From a virus, in IMG/VR virus record IMGVR_UViG_3300042317_001647, positions 1 through 64,000 of that record: a DNA stretch of 64,000 nucleotides; one strand, given 5' to 3'. Shown here piece by piece: positions 53,431 through 61,145 of this stretch (positions within the stretch are counted from its first letter, which is position 1; every line of letters begins with the position of its first letter). A program made the position numbers and the translations under genes. The notes beneath the pieces are model-generated. The model saw only the letters and a list, made by a program, of their open reading frames with translations, did no database searches and had not been told where the DNA came from.

Positions 53431-55496
53431 TTAAAAAAATATTATTAAACCCTTGGACGGCATTATTAACATTGATTGTAATATTAAGTGTTCGAATTTC
53501 TGATCCAGAATTTGTGGAAAGTGTTAGATTACGATATTTTGACACGCTTATTTCAGCAAAACCTATCACAAATAATCCAATTTATACTATTAATATCGAT
53601 GAAAACTCATTAGATAAGTATGGACAATGGCCATTTAAACGCGATATATATTCCCAAATAGTCGAAGATCTATATAAACATAATGCTGGATTGGTTGTTC
53701 TCAATATTTTAATGCCTGAAACCGACCGCCAAGGTGGGGATAAGATATTGGCTGAAACATTAAAAAATAATCAGATTATCTTACCAAGTATACCAGCCGA
53801 TTTTACTAAAAATACACCAAGAATCACAGGTGCAGCTGTATTAGGACCAGATTATTTAGATAGGATAATCCAATACCCAGGTATCATTTCAAATATAGAG
53901 ATTTTAAACGACAAAGCAGCAGGTGTTGGCACAGTTAATACCTTACCAGAAATAGACGGTGTTAATCGTAGAATGCCATTAGTGGTTTCAGTTAAGGATA
54001 AGTTATACCCATCGTTAGGTTTAGAAACATTGCGGGTTGCGGCTGGTGATACTACATTCCAAATCAAACTAAATGAAAATGGTGTTGAAAAACTGAGAAT
54101 TCCTAAATTTGGACCGATCACTACTGATAATTTAGGCCGTATCTGGATTGATTGGAGTCAGAAGTCTATCAACAAAGGTTTAAATACTATCACAGATGAT
54201 TACGATTTTATTGGTGGGATCGTCATTGTTGGACCAACCGCAGCAGGGATTGGTAACCCAATACCAACTGCCAATGGTGCTATCTTTCCACATGAAGCAC
54301 AAGCAGCAGTAATAGGAACAATGATGAATGGGGTTTTTATCCAACGCCCTGATTATGCAGATGGCGTGGAGGTATTAGTATTATTAATAACTGGTACTAT
54401 ATTGTTATTCCTCACTAGATGGATTTATATTGGGCTAGCATCAATAATTGCACTGTCAGTTGGTGCCGTATTCGCCAGTCACTATGTATTTTTAACATAT
54501 TTGTATCTGTTTGACATAACTGCTTTCGTAAGTGGTATAGTGTTGGTTGGTTTACATGCTTACGGTGTTAAATTCCTCAGTGAATTCTTTCAAAAGCAAC
54601 AAATTAAAAAACAATTTGGCACTTATTTAAGCCCTGCTTTAGTAGAAAAATTACAGAAAAATCCTGAATTATTAACATTAGGCGGTGAGTCACGTGAACT
54701 TTCAATTATGTTTACAGATGTACATGGATTCACATCTATTTCAGAACATTATGGTAAAAATGTACAAGGATTGACACAAATAATGAACCGTTATATGACT
54801 GCTATGACCGCAAAAATCATTGAAAACGATGGAACATTAGACAAATATATCGGCGATGCTCAAATGGCGTTTTGGAATGCCCCACTAGATGACCCCGATC
54901 ATGCAAAACATGCTGTAAAAACAGCATTACAAATGTTAATTAACTTAAAGGAGTTTAATGATGAGATCGAGAAAGAGGGGGTACCTGCATTCGGTATGGG
55001 ACTTGGTATTAACACTGATACTGTCGTTGTTGGTAATATGGGTAGCAATCAGCGCTTTGATTATACTTGCCTTGGAGATGGGGTTAACCTCGCTTCACGT
55101 CTTGAAGGCCAAAGCAAGCCATACGGCGTCAAAATCGTTCTGGGCACGAAGACAGCAGACTATATCAAAGACGAATACTTTATAATCGAACTTGATAAAA
55201 TCGCGGTAAAAGGTAAGAAAGAAGGCGTACACATTTTTACTGTGTTAAGCCATTTGGATGATTTTAATCATGATGATTATTATTATCCAGCATTATCTTA
55301 CCACAACCAAATGTTAAATGCCTATCGAAGCAAACATTGGGATGTGGCTTCTGAAATGTGTAAACAATTATTATGTGAGTTTGATGGTGACATGGATCAT
55401 TATTATGAAATGATGATTGATCGTATTGCTGAATACAAAAACAGTAATTCATTACCAAAAGTTTGGGATGGCACATTTGTTGCCACTAGTAAGTAA
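53427..55496 (+). CDS. CHASE2 adenylate cyclase, membrane-bound
   Basis: 689 residues. TM at 10-25, extracytoplasmic CHASE2 sensor (about 30-310), three TMs (about 315-395), short linker, class III cyclase domain (about 425-610). The cyclase has both metal Asp residues (FTDVHGFTS; YIGDAQMAFWN), the purine-specifying Lys in DKYIGD and Asp in FDYTCLGD, and the transition-state Asn/Arg in NLASRLEG, so it should be active on ATP. A C-terminal 65-residue tail follows. A full sensor-cyclase is very unusual in phage. Confidence 0.92.
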   Translation: MIKKILLNPWTALLTLIVILSVRISDPEFVESVRLRYFDTLISAKPITNNPIYTINIDENSLDKYGQWPFKRDIYSQIVEDLYKHNAGLVVLNILMPETDRQGGDKILAETLKNNQIILPSIPADFTKNTPRITGAAVLGPDYLDRIIQYPGIISNIEILNDKAAGVGTVNTLPEIDGVNRRMPLVVSVKDKLYPSLGLETLRVAAGDTTFQIKLNENGVEKLRIPKFGPITTDNLGRIWIDWSQKSINKGLNTITDDYDFIGGIVIVGPTAAGIGNPIPTANGAIFPHEAQAAVIGTMMNGVFIQRPDYADGVEVLVLLITGTILLFLTRWIYIGLASIIALSVGAVFASHYVFLTYLYLFDITAFVSGIVLVGLHAYGVKFLSEFFQKQQIKKQFGTYLSPALVEKLQKNPELLTLGGESRELSIMFTDVHGFTSISEHYGKNVQGLTQIMNRYMTAMTAKIIENDGTLDKYIGDAQMAFWNAPLDDPDHAKHAVKTALQMLINLKEFNDEIEKEGVPAFGMGLGINTDTVVVGNMGSNQRFDYTCLGDGVNLASRLEGQSKPYGVKIVLGTKTADYIKDEYFIIELDKIAVKGKKEGVHIFTVLSHLDDFNHDDYYYPALSYHNQMLNAYRSKHWDVASEMCKQLLCEFDGDMDHYYEMMIDRIAEYKNSNSLPKVWDGTFVATSK

Positions 55497-55509
55497 TACT
55501 ACACTTCTT

Positions 55510-55599
55510 GGAACGCTGGTAGCGAATCAGCGTTCCAAAGGTGGTAGCCACCTATCGCCTTCGTAACAGAGTCACGGTCCTACGGCAATTCTTACCACC
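55510..55599. terminator. Folded intergenic region between convergent genes
   Basis: GGAACGCTG (55510-55518) pairs with CAGCGTTCC (55528-55536). Then GGTGGTA (55540-55546) pairs with TACCACC (55593-55599), enclosing short CGT/ACG and GCC/GGC helices. No T tract. It ends inside the stop of the minus-strand gene. Likely terminators, though the second element is more elaborate than needed. Confidence 0.55.
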
Positions 55600-56146
55600 A
55601 CAAAAATATTCCTTGTAACATTAGTCCAAGACCACTGGCGGCCACAATAAAACTTCCAAAAAACAAATAGATGTTAGCTGATAATATACTGGTTGACAAT
55701 AATACAATGGCTAATTGATATGCTGAACTCGCATAAGAAATCCAAGGTGTTTTTGTTTTAGCAACATCACGTGCTTCTTCCAAAGCTTTGGCATCTTCTA
55801 ATAACTCCTGTTTTCCTTCACGTGTGGTTGGATCACTTTCATAACTGGCAGCCTTATCTAAAAACTTTTTAGAAAGTTCAGGCGTGTCAGCATCTGATGC
55901 TGCTAATTCATACATGGTTTGTTTCATACTTTTTGCTTGATAAAAGTTCCATAAATCATTAGCTTTAATAGTGTTATTCATTATAGTACTGTTCAATGTT
56001 CCGCTGATATATGTATTAGCAGCTAATAATGCAGCAAAAATATTAATTACTAGTCCAGCTCTACTTTTGATTTTATCCCCAGCAGAGGATATTTGCTTTT
56101 CTTCAGCTTTCCTCGCTGCTTTTAATCCTAAATCTTCAATTCCCAT
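55592..56146 (-). CDS. DUF4337-like membrane protein
   Basis: 184 residues. An N-terminal amphipathic segment, a TM at about 31-47, a conserved NDLWNFYQAKSMKQTMYEL stretch typical of DUF4337, a charged helical region (90-130), then two TMs (about 135-180). Function of the family is unknown. On the minus strand, downstream of the endonuclease gene. Confidence 0.75.
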   Translation of the reverse strand: MGIEDLGLKAARKAEEKQISSAGDKIKSRAGLVINIFAALLAANTYISGTLNSTIMNNTIKANDLWNFYQAKSMKQTMYELAASDADTPELSKKFLDKAASYESDPTTREGKQELLEDAKALEEARDVAKTKTPWISYASSAYQLAIVLLSTSILSANIYLFFGSFIVAASGLGLMLQGIFLWW

Positions 56147-56155
56147 TTTGTTTCC

Positions 56156-56446
56156 TTAACAATTCCATCGTTTACGAGCTTTACATATTGGCTTATCCGG
56201 TGTGCTTGAACAATCTATGTTATGCATCTTTTTTTGTCCATTTGATCTTGCACAAAAACTTTTTCTTCGATTGGCATCTTTACTTCCTTTCTTAATCTCA
56301 CTAGGTTTAGTAGTAACTGCTGTTTTTAATTTAGAACCAGGATTTTCCCGTTTATAAGAATTAACTGCTTTTTGACTCATACCATCCGTATTGTCTTTTT
56401 TATTTACTTTTTGCCAATCTTCATTTATAAATTCACTTACTCTCAT
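56156..56446 (-). CDS. Hypothetical basic Cys-rich protein, 96 aa
   Basis: ATG at 56446 (MRVSEFINEDWQKV). The C-terminal half is basic and contains RRKSFCARSNGQKK and CKARKRWNC, resembling a small family seen in T4-like phages (DUF6321-type, from memory). Possible metal or nucleic-acid binding. The HNH gene ends 15 bases upstream. Confidence 0.6.
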   Translation of the reverse strand: MRVSEFINEDWQKVNKKDNTDGMSQKAVNSYKRENPGSKLKTAVTTKPSEIKKGSKDANRRKSFCARSNGQKKMHNIDCSSTPDKPICKARKRWNC

Positions 56447-56460
56447 TACTGTCCCTAATA

Positions 56461-57420
56461 TCAAGGTCTTCGTACAATATTTATCCATTTTGTACGAAGA
56501 TTAGTTGCTCTGTTTTTTGCCAATAATGATTTCATTTTAGAAATATAAGAATTAAATTCTTCATCATTCATTGAAGCATATTTTCTTCCCATTATTTCTT
56601 GTTGGTTGGTTTTCTTTCCTTTTTTGGCTATACTTATTTTAGCACCAAAATCTTCAGCCTTTTTAATACCTTTACTTTTTTCACTCATCTTCTTTCTTGT
56701 TTCATCAGATATTACTCTTCCTTTACCGGCTTCTCCAATTTTTCGTTTGGTGAGTTCAGAGTGCTTATACGTTTTTCCTATATACCATCCTTCACCCGGG
56801 CAGTCGTTTGAAAATGTATCTTCTATACCGTTCGTCCAACATTTTCTCCCTTTTACATTAGTATTACCAAGTTGTGCCAATCTTGATTTTTCAATAGAAA
56901 TCGGGCATTTCTTTCTTCCAGTATTATATTTTATTACTGCTTCTATTGCAGCTGCAGATGGTTTTCGCCCTTTATTAGAAGCTGATATTTTATCTTTTGT
57001 TTCCTGAGAACATTTTTTACCCAATTTTAATTCTGACATATATTCAGACCAATTTATTTTTGCTTGTTCAAATTCTTCACCAGACTGTATTTTTCTATGC
57101 ATGTCTAGAGTTCTTGCAGATGTCATATACCATAATGCACAAACCATTTTTGATCTATTTTTACCATCTGTCATTTCTAGTAATAATTTATGACAATTAT
57201 AATGTTCTTCTGCTGTCAATAAAACTTTGTTCCATAATGATTTTTTATATTCTGGAAATATTGATTTTGGTAGTACGTGATGCTCTTCGTAATATTGATA
57301 CAGAGGGTTTGTCTTTCTATATTTTTTACGAGGTTGTTGAATTGCATATTCTATTATAGTATAATAGTGTTGTGTTGCTAAATTAGCAGCAAACACACCT
57401 TGATGTTGATAAATATTCAT
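56461..57420 (-). CDS. HNH homing endonuclease with NUMOD3 repeats
   Basis: 319 residues. HNH core: EEHHVLPK (His47-His48), Asn64 in LWNKVLL, and EEHYNCHKLL (His73, His77). Two or more NUMOD3-type DNA-binding motifs follow: KCSQETKDKISASNKGRK and RVISDETRKKMSEKSKG. Free-standing mobile gene, with AGGAG ahead of its ATG. It sits between a membrane-protein set and the 96-aa gene, whose reading frame is intact. Confidence 0.88.
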   Translation of the reverse strand: MNIYQHQGVFAANLATQHYYTIIEYAIQQPRKKYRKTNPLYQYYEEHHVLPKSIFPEYKKSLWNKVLLTAEEHYNCHKLLLEMTDGKNRSKMVCALWYMTSARTLDMHRKIQSGEEFEQAKINWSEYMSELKLGKKCSQETKDKISASNKGRKPSAAAIEAVIKYNTGRKKCPISIEKSRLAQLGNTNVKGRKCWTNGIEDTFSNDCPGEGWYIGKTYKHSELTKRKIGEAGKGRVISDETRKKMSEKSKGIKKAEDFGAKISIAKKGKKTNQQEIMGRKYASMNDEEFNSYISKMKSLLAKNRATNLRTKWINIVRRP

Positions 57421-57445
57421 GTTGATACTCCTGTAAAGTATTAAA

Positions 57446-57475
57446 GTAGTTGGGAATCCCCATTCCGCGAACTAC
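57446..57475. other. Nested hairpin between HNH gene and membrane-protein run
   Basis: GTAGTT (57446-57451) with AACTAC (57470-57475), enclosing GGAAT (57453-57457) with ATTCC (57462-57466), loop CCCC. It lies just behind the end of the 57480 gene (minus strand) and before the HNH ribosome site; a terminator or translation-blocking hairpin. Confidence 0.55.
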
Positions 57476-57479
57476 ATTC

Positions 57480-57737
57480 TTATTTATCATTTTTTTGTTC
57501 ACTTTCTCGCATTTGAAGAACTGTATTCAATTTTGCAGTAATTCGAAGGCAATCCGCATCAACTAGACGAATTTTATCAATTAGTGAAATTAATTCTTTA
57601 TTTGCATCTACCAGTACCGGATTAATCTCATTTATTGTAAAATCCCAAACATATTTCACCATTTTCAACATATATCCTGCGGCAATTATTGGAAATCCAT
57701 AACGATTTATAATATCTGCTATTTGTGTTATATCCAT
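57480..57737 (-). CDS. Small single-TM protein, 85 aa
   Basis: N-terminal hydrophobic segment (about 14-32: GFPIIAAGYMLKMVKYVW), then a charged coiled-coil-like helix ending MRESEQKNDK. Same architecture as the two genes upstream (minus-strand order), suggesting tandem diverged copies. Holin or membrane-modulator role possible. Confidence 0.62.
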   Translation of the reverse strand: MDITQIADIINRYGFPIIAAGYMLKMVKYVWDFTINEINPVLVDANKELISLIDKIRLVDADCLRITAKLNTVLQMRESEQKNDK

Positions 57738-58019
57738 TTAATCTCTCCTACAATCATCTCTAACTGATCTCGCAATTCTGTCCAAATCAGGGCGTAATCC
57801 CAGTTTTGCAGAAACTGTAACATCGATTTTTACCAATTCATTAGATGTTATTCTAACTCTGTTCTCTAATGCAGTAACTATACTAGCAAATGTCCTAACA
57901 GATGTAATTACATCACCAAGTACAAATTTTAATGCGGTGAATATAAATGCACCTAACACACAACTACCAAGAATTGGGGTTATTGTATCAGAAAAAAATT
58001 TTATATATTCTGGGCTCAT
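57738..58019 (-). CDS. Small single-TM protein, 93 aa
   Basis: TM at about 12-32 (ITPILGSCVLGAFIFTALKF), then VLGDVITSVRTFASIV and a helix with basic end. It parallels the 149-aa neighbour (VLGSVVKSIKKMTFLI). It abuts the next gene without a gap and overlaps the previous by four bases, so the three form an operon. Confidence 0.62.
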   Translation of the reverse strand: MSPEYIKFFSDTITPILGSCVLGAFIFTALKFVLGDVITSVRTFASIVTALENRVRITSNELVKIDVTVSAKLGLRPDLDRIARSVRDDCRRD

Positions 58020-58465
58020 TTTGTAATTCCTTCTACTTTTTCCATAATTGAATCAACGTTTTTATCGATTGCATTATCAACCGCATTCTTAAGTTTCTCA
58101 CGAATTGATTTTTTAGGAATCTCAGGAGCTGGGTTAGTTTGTATTGGTTGTTTCACATCATGACTATTCATTACCGCTGCTACTTCATGATGTATTTTTT
58201 CTGGCAATGATTGAACATTTAATGCTTGTGAAATCAATTTATCAATCTCAATAATATCAACATTCATCTGTTTCACTCGTCCATCCATTGATTTAATTAA
58301 AAATGTCATCTTCTTAATGGATTTGACCACTGAACCCAACACCAGCTGAATTGCTTGCATAACAAACCAGCCACACACGACTGCAAGGGCTATTGGGAAT
58401 CCTGCTTGTTGTACCAGACTAAAAAAATCAAAATTAGGGATACCTATGTCCACATACTTCTCCAT
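58016..58465 (-). CDS. Small single-TM protein with long charged tail, 149 aa
   Basis: TM at about 19-45 (AGFPIALAVVCGWFVMQAIQ), a helical stretch, a Pro-rich hinge (QTNPAPEIPKK) and an amphipathic C-terminal helix (LKNAVDNAIDKNVDSIMEK). First gene of the minus-strand membrane operon; GGAG lies before the ATG. Unknown function; holin-like accessory is one option. Confidence 0.62.
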   Translation of the reverse strand: MEKYVDIGIPNFDFFSLVQQAGFPIALAVVCGWFVMQAIQLVLGSVVKSIKKMTFLIKSMDGRVKQMNVDIIEIDKLISQALNVQSLPEKIHHEVAAVMNSHDVKQPIQTNPAPEIPKKSIREKLKNAVDNAIDKNVDSIMEKVEGITK

Positions 58466-58473
58466 TAATAGTA

Positions 58474-58482
58474 GTATTTATT
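58474..58482 (-). promoter_or_regulatory. T4-type late promoter on the minus strand
   Basis: AATAAATAC on the minus strand, upstream of the 149-aa membrane gene. Confidence 0.5.
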
Positions 58483-58491
58483 AAAAAATGC

Positions 58492-58519
58492 TTGACATCA
58501 CGTTTGGCTGATGTATAAT
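58492..58519 (+). promoter_or_regulatory. Sigma-70 promoter for the 23-aa gene
   Basis: TTGACA, 16-base spacer, TATAAT (58514-58519). Confidence 0.8.
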
Positions 58520-58550
58520 AAGCTCATCTTAAACAACAGAGGTACCGAAA

Positions 58551-58622
58551 ATGGCTAGAAGTAGAAATAACAAAGTAACCGGTCAACCAAGAACAAAAGC
58601 ACGTGTAAAACGTAACAAATAA
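58551..58622 (+). CDS. Tiny basic peptide, 23 aa
   Basis: MARSRNNKVTGQPRTKARVK plus RNK. Nine Lys/Arg in 23 residues, no acidic residue. It has its own near-consensus promoter and AGAGGT before the ATG and ends three bases before the tmRNA promoter. A nucleic-acid-binding peptide is likely from its charge; function unknown. Confidence 0.6.
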   Translation: MARSRNNKVTGQPRTKARVKRNK

Positions 58623-58625
58623 TTC

Positions 58626-58653
58626 TTGACAAATATAAATATAATGCTATAAT
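58626..58653 (+). promoter_or_regulatory. Consensus sigma-70 promoter of the tmRNA gene
   Basis: TTGACA, 16-base spacer, TATAAT (58648-58653); transcription would start near 58660. Confidence 0.85.
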
Positions 58654-58659
58654 AAGCAA

Positions 58660-59177
58660 ATAGTCTAACTTAAATCTGGTACATAGTATAAATGATCAGG
58701 AGTGGTACGCCATTATTGAACCATAGTTAGATATTTAATTTATCTATGCTAACATATAGAAGTCATAGAGTTCTATTTAGTAGCTCTACCTTAACAGGCT
58801 GAAGTCGCAAGGGTGTGCGGTATAGATATACAGAATTGTTGTAATTCCTTCAACGAGGAAGCGTTCAAGACGCGGGTTCGAAACCCGCCAGCTCCACCAT
58901 AAGAACATAGGTTGGTATCAGAGTGGGGCCATAGCCATAAACTCCCTGCCCCTTAAAAGGGGAGTATCTATGTTTTTATGATGGGGCTGTATTGGATTCG
59001 ATTGGGCGAAGAGTTAGAGAAGGCAACAGGAGAGATGACTGACCTAATCAGCATAAACATAGTAATCGCAAACGATTCTAAATTTGAATTCTACACTGTA
59101 GATGGCATCTTTGATGCTATCGCTGCTTAATAACCAGCGAATTCTGGGGTAGGAAATACCTTATAACCAAAAATACC
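58660..59177 (+). ncRNA. ssrA: Circularly permuted (two-piece) tmRNA
   Basis: The tRNA-like 3' half comes first: T arm GCGGGTTCGAAACCCGC and CCA end at 58897-58899. The 5' half starts at 58983 with GGGGCTG, then GGATTCGA. GGGGCTG (58983-58989) pairs fully with CAGCTCC (58889-58895). Helix P2 is supported by TTGGGCG/CGTTCAA and GAAGG/CCTTC across the pieces. Tag frame: resume GCA at 59068, ANDSKFEFYTVDGIFDAIAA, then TAA TAA (59128-59133). The intervening segment 58900-58982 begins and ends in an 11-bp helix (58900-58910/58968-58978) next to the mature ends. Rescues stalled ribosomes with SmpB. Confidence 0.9.
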
Positions 59178-59206
59178 TAGTAGGGAGAAATCCCTACTAT
59201 CTTTTT
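59178..59206 (+). terminator. Rho-independent terminator of the tmRNA gene
   Basis: TAGTAGGGA (59178-59186), loop GAAA, TCCCTACTA (59191-59199), then TCTTTTT. Confidence 0.92.
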
Positions 59207-59231
59207 ACACATTCACATTCAAAAGGGTATT

Positions 59232-60371
59232 ATGAAGTCTTTTAAACCTGTTCAAGTGTCATCATCTGGTACTGAAGTTTCAGTTAAACAGTCATTTACA
59301 CCAGTTTCACCTAAACAATTGTCAGATTTAGGCGCATCCAATCCTCGTGTACTCCAATTACTTTCAACATTTGATTCACCAACCGGGATTATCGATTACG
59401 GGGCGGATGTTATGTCAGATATTGCCAAAAAATCAGAAGCTTTATTAAATGAAGTCAAAGATGCTGACGTTGACTTCGTTGAACAACAGTTAACTAGTAT
59501 TCTAACAATGGCGAAGACATTTCACCTGAATACGAACAATAATTCAGATTCAAATATCTCAAAACTCTTTGGAAAGATCAAAGAAAAGTTTATTAATGTC
59601 CGTGAACAACTTTCAGCAGAATTCACTGATGTGTCCACACAAATGGACAAAATTATTGACGAAATTGATCAAGCCAATCACAGAATTATTGCCAAATTAA
59701 ACGGTCTGCAAGTGCAATACCGTGAAAATTTGAATGAATATCACAGATTAGAAAATTTGATCAAAGATGCAGAAGAAGCATACCAAATAATGGCAAAAGA
59801 AATTGAAAAAATGCGGGTTAACGCATCAGATCTCCTTGCCGCCGAAGAAGTTAATAGAAGTACAAAAAATTTAGATCGATTGGAGAAGAAAATCGATTAT
59901 TTGAAGAAATTTCAAATGATGGCTATTCAAAATGCACCTTCAATTAGTCAAATGGAAGATAGTGCTGCAACATTACTCCAAAAATTCCATGATATCAAAA
60001 CTATGACTATTCCATTATGGAAAAGACAAATCAGAATGTATATAGATGGTCAAGAATTAAGAAAAAGTGCAGCATTAGCAGCAGCAGTAGATGATGCAAA
60101 CAATACTCTAATTAAAACCAATTCAAACATCATTAGTGCTAATTCAATTGAATCAGCAAAATTAAACCAACGTTCATTGATAGATGATGCTACAATAGAA
60201 CATGTACATCAAAACCTAATCAGTACATTAGGAGAAATTGTGCAAATAAACAATACTGGTAAAGAAACTAGAATTAAAAGTGCATCGAGAATGGATGAAA
60301 TGAAGCGCATGTATGCTTCCATTTCATCTAATGCTGGACGGACCACTATTGCAGGACCAAAAACCCATTAA
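59232..60371 (+). CDS. TelA-family toxic-anion resistance protein
   Basis: 379 residues, almost wholly helical, with the TelA layout: N-terminal disordered segment, long coiled coil (about 120-235), IPLWKRQIRMYIDGQELRKS and SIESAKLNQRSLIDDATIEH near the C-terminus. TelA/YceH-type proteins accompany Ter proteins in bacterial stress islands; mechanism unknown. Heads the Ter cassette directly downstream of the tmRNA terminator; AAGGGT before ATG. Confidence 0.85.
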   Translation: MKSFKPVQVSSSGTEVSVKQSFTPVSPKQLSDLGASNPRVLQLLSTFDSPTGIIDYGADVMSDIAKKSEALLNEVKDADVDFVEQQLTSILTMAKTFHLNTNNNSDSNISKLFGKIKEKFINVREQLSAEFTDVSTQMDKIIDEIDQANHRIIAKLNGLQVQYRENLNEYHRLENLIKDAEEAYQIMAKEIEKMRVNASDLLAAEEVNRSTKNLDRLEKKIDYLKKFQMMAIQNAPSISQMEDSAATLLQKFHDIKTMTIPLWKRQIRMYIDGQELRKSAALAAAVDDANNTLIKTNSNIISANSIESAKLNQRSLIDDATIEHVHQNLISTLGEIVQINNTGKETRIKSASRMDEMKRMYASISSNAGRTTIAGPKTH

Positions 60372-60401
60372 TTTTTTAACAATCAACCGAGATAAGTAAA
60401 A

Positions 60402-61082
60402 ATGGCTATTGATTTAACTAAAAGAGCAGAAAAAGTAGGTATCATCCTAACTAAAAAACAAATCCGTGACATTCCATGCCAAGTAAAACTGGCAATTGAT
60501 CGCAGTGGGTCCATGAATACCCTATATCGCAACAAAGTCGTTCAAGATGTGGTAGAACGAGTGCTAGCAATTGGTATGAACATCGATAAAGATAAAATTA
60601 TTGACATTTGGGCATTTCATAATGATTCATTTGAGCTGCCATCAGTCAATATTAGCAACATCGAAGACTTTGTTGACCGTGAAATCGTCAAAAAAATTAG
60701 TGAAGGTGGTACAGAGTATGCACCAGTCATGAAAGACATCGTTAATAGTGCCGCACCAGTACAAACTGGCCTATTTGGGAAGTTGTTTGGGAAGAAATCT
60801 AATTCAACTGACCCATCATTAGCTATTTTCATCACCGATGGCGAGAATTTCGATCAACAAGCAACTGAAAAGGTTATCATAGAATCACAATCTAAAGATT
60901 TATATTGGGTTTTGATCGGTATTGGTGGTGGGAACTTCTCATTTATCGAATATTTGGGCGAAAAATACCCAAATGCCGGTTATTTGAAGATAGATGATAT
61001 CGAAAGTATCAGTGATGAAGACTTATATGAAGACATTATCAGCCAAGAATTTGCTGATTGGGTCGGAAAGTTTAAAAAATAA
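60402..61082 (+). CDS. VWA-domain protein of the Ter cassette
   Basis: 226 residues. MIDAS metal site DRSGSM (about 33-38), the Thr in GGTEYAP and Asp in FITDGE are all present. The N-terminus (INLTKRAEKVGIILTKKQ-like, MAIDLTKRAEKVGI) resembles the start of TerD proteins, as in TerF-like proteins. Family role: scaffold or sensor in Ter stress complexes. Ends just before a regulated promoter for terC. Confidence 0.85.
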   Translation: MAIDLTKRAEKVGIILTKKQIRDIPCQVKLAIDRSGSMNTLYRNKVVQDVVERVLAIGMNIDKDKIIDIWAFHNDSFELPSVNISNIEDFVDREIVKKISEGGTEYAPVMKDIVNSAAPVQTGLFGKLFGKKSNSTDPSLAIFITDGENFDQQATEKVIIESQSKDLYWVLIGIGGGNFSFIEYLGEKYPNAGYLKIDDIESISDEDLYEDIISQEFADWVGKFKK

Positions 61083-61110
61083 TTGACATACCTGAATTTA
61101 CAGGTAGAAT
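61083..61110 (+). promoter_or_regulatory. Promoter with palindromic operator before the TerC-like gene
   Basis: TTGACA (61083-61088), 16-base spacer, TAGAAT (61105-61110). TACCTG (61089-61094) and CAGGTA (61101-61106) fill the spacer as an inverted repeat with 6-base centre. Confidence 0.75.
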
Positions 61111-61145
61111 GAAGATTCTTTCAACAAACACACAGGTAATAATCA

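Noticed and set aside
48225-55496. The curli block as bacterial contamination at an assembly join
   Set aside because: Base composition, tight overlaps and the late-promoter-like elements at 48199 and 52530 match the flanking phage genes, and no sharp boundary is visible. Not excluded without read mapping.
58900-58982. The spacer between the two tmRNA halves as a separate tRNA
   Set aside because: It shows a terminal helix and a small inner hairpin but no D, anticodon or T arms.
58983-59231. A conventional, unpermuted tmRNA
   Set aside because: No T arm or CCA end exists downstream of the tag before the terminator, while a perfect partner half lies upstream.
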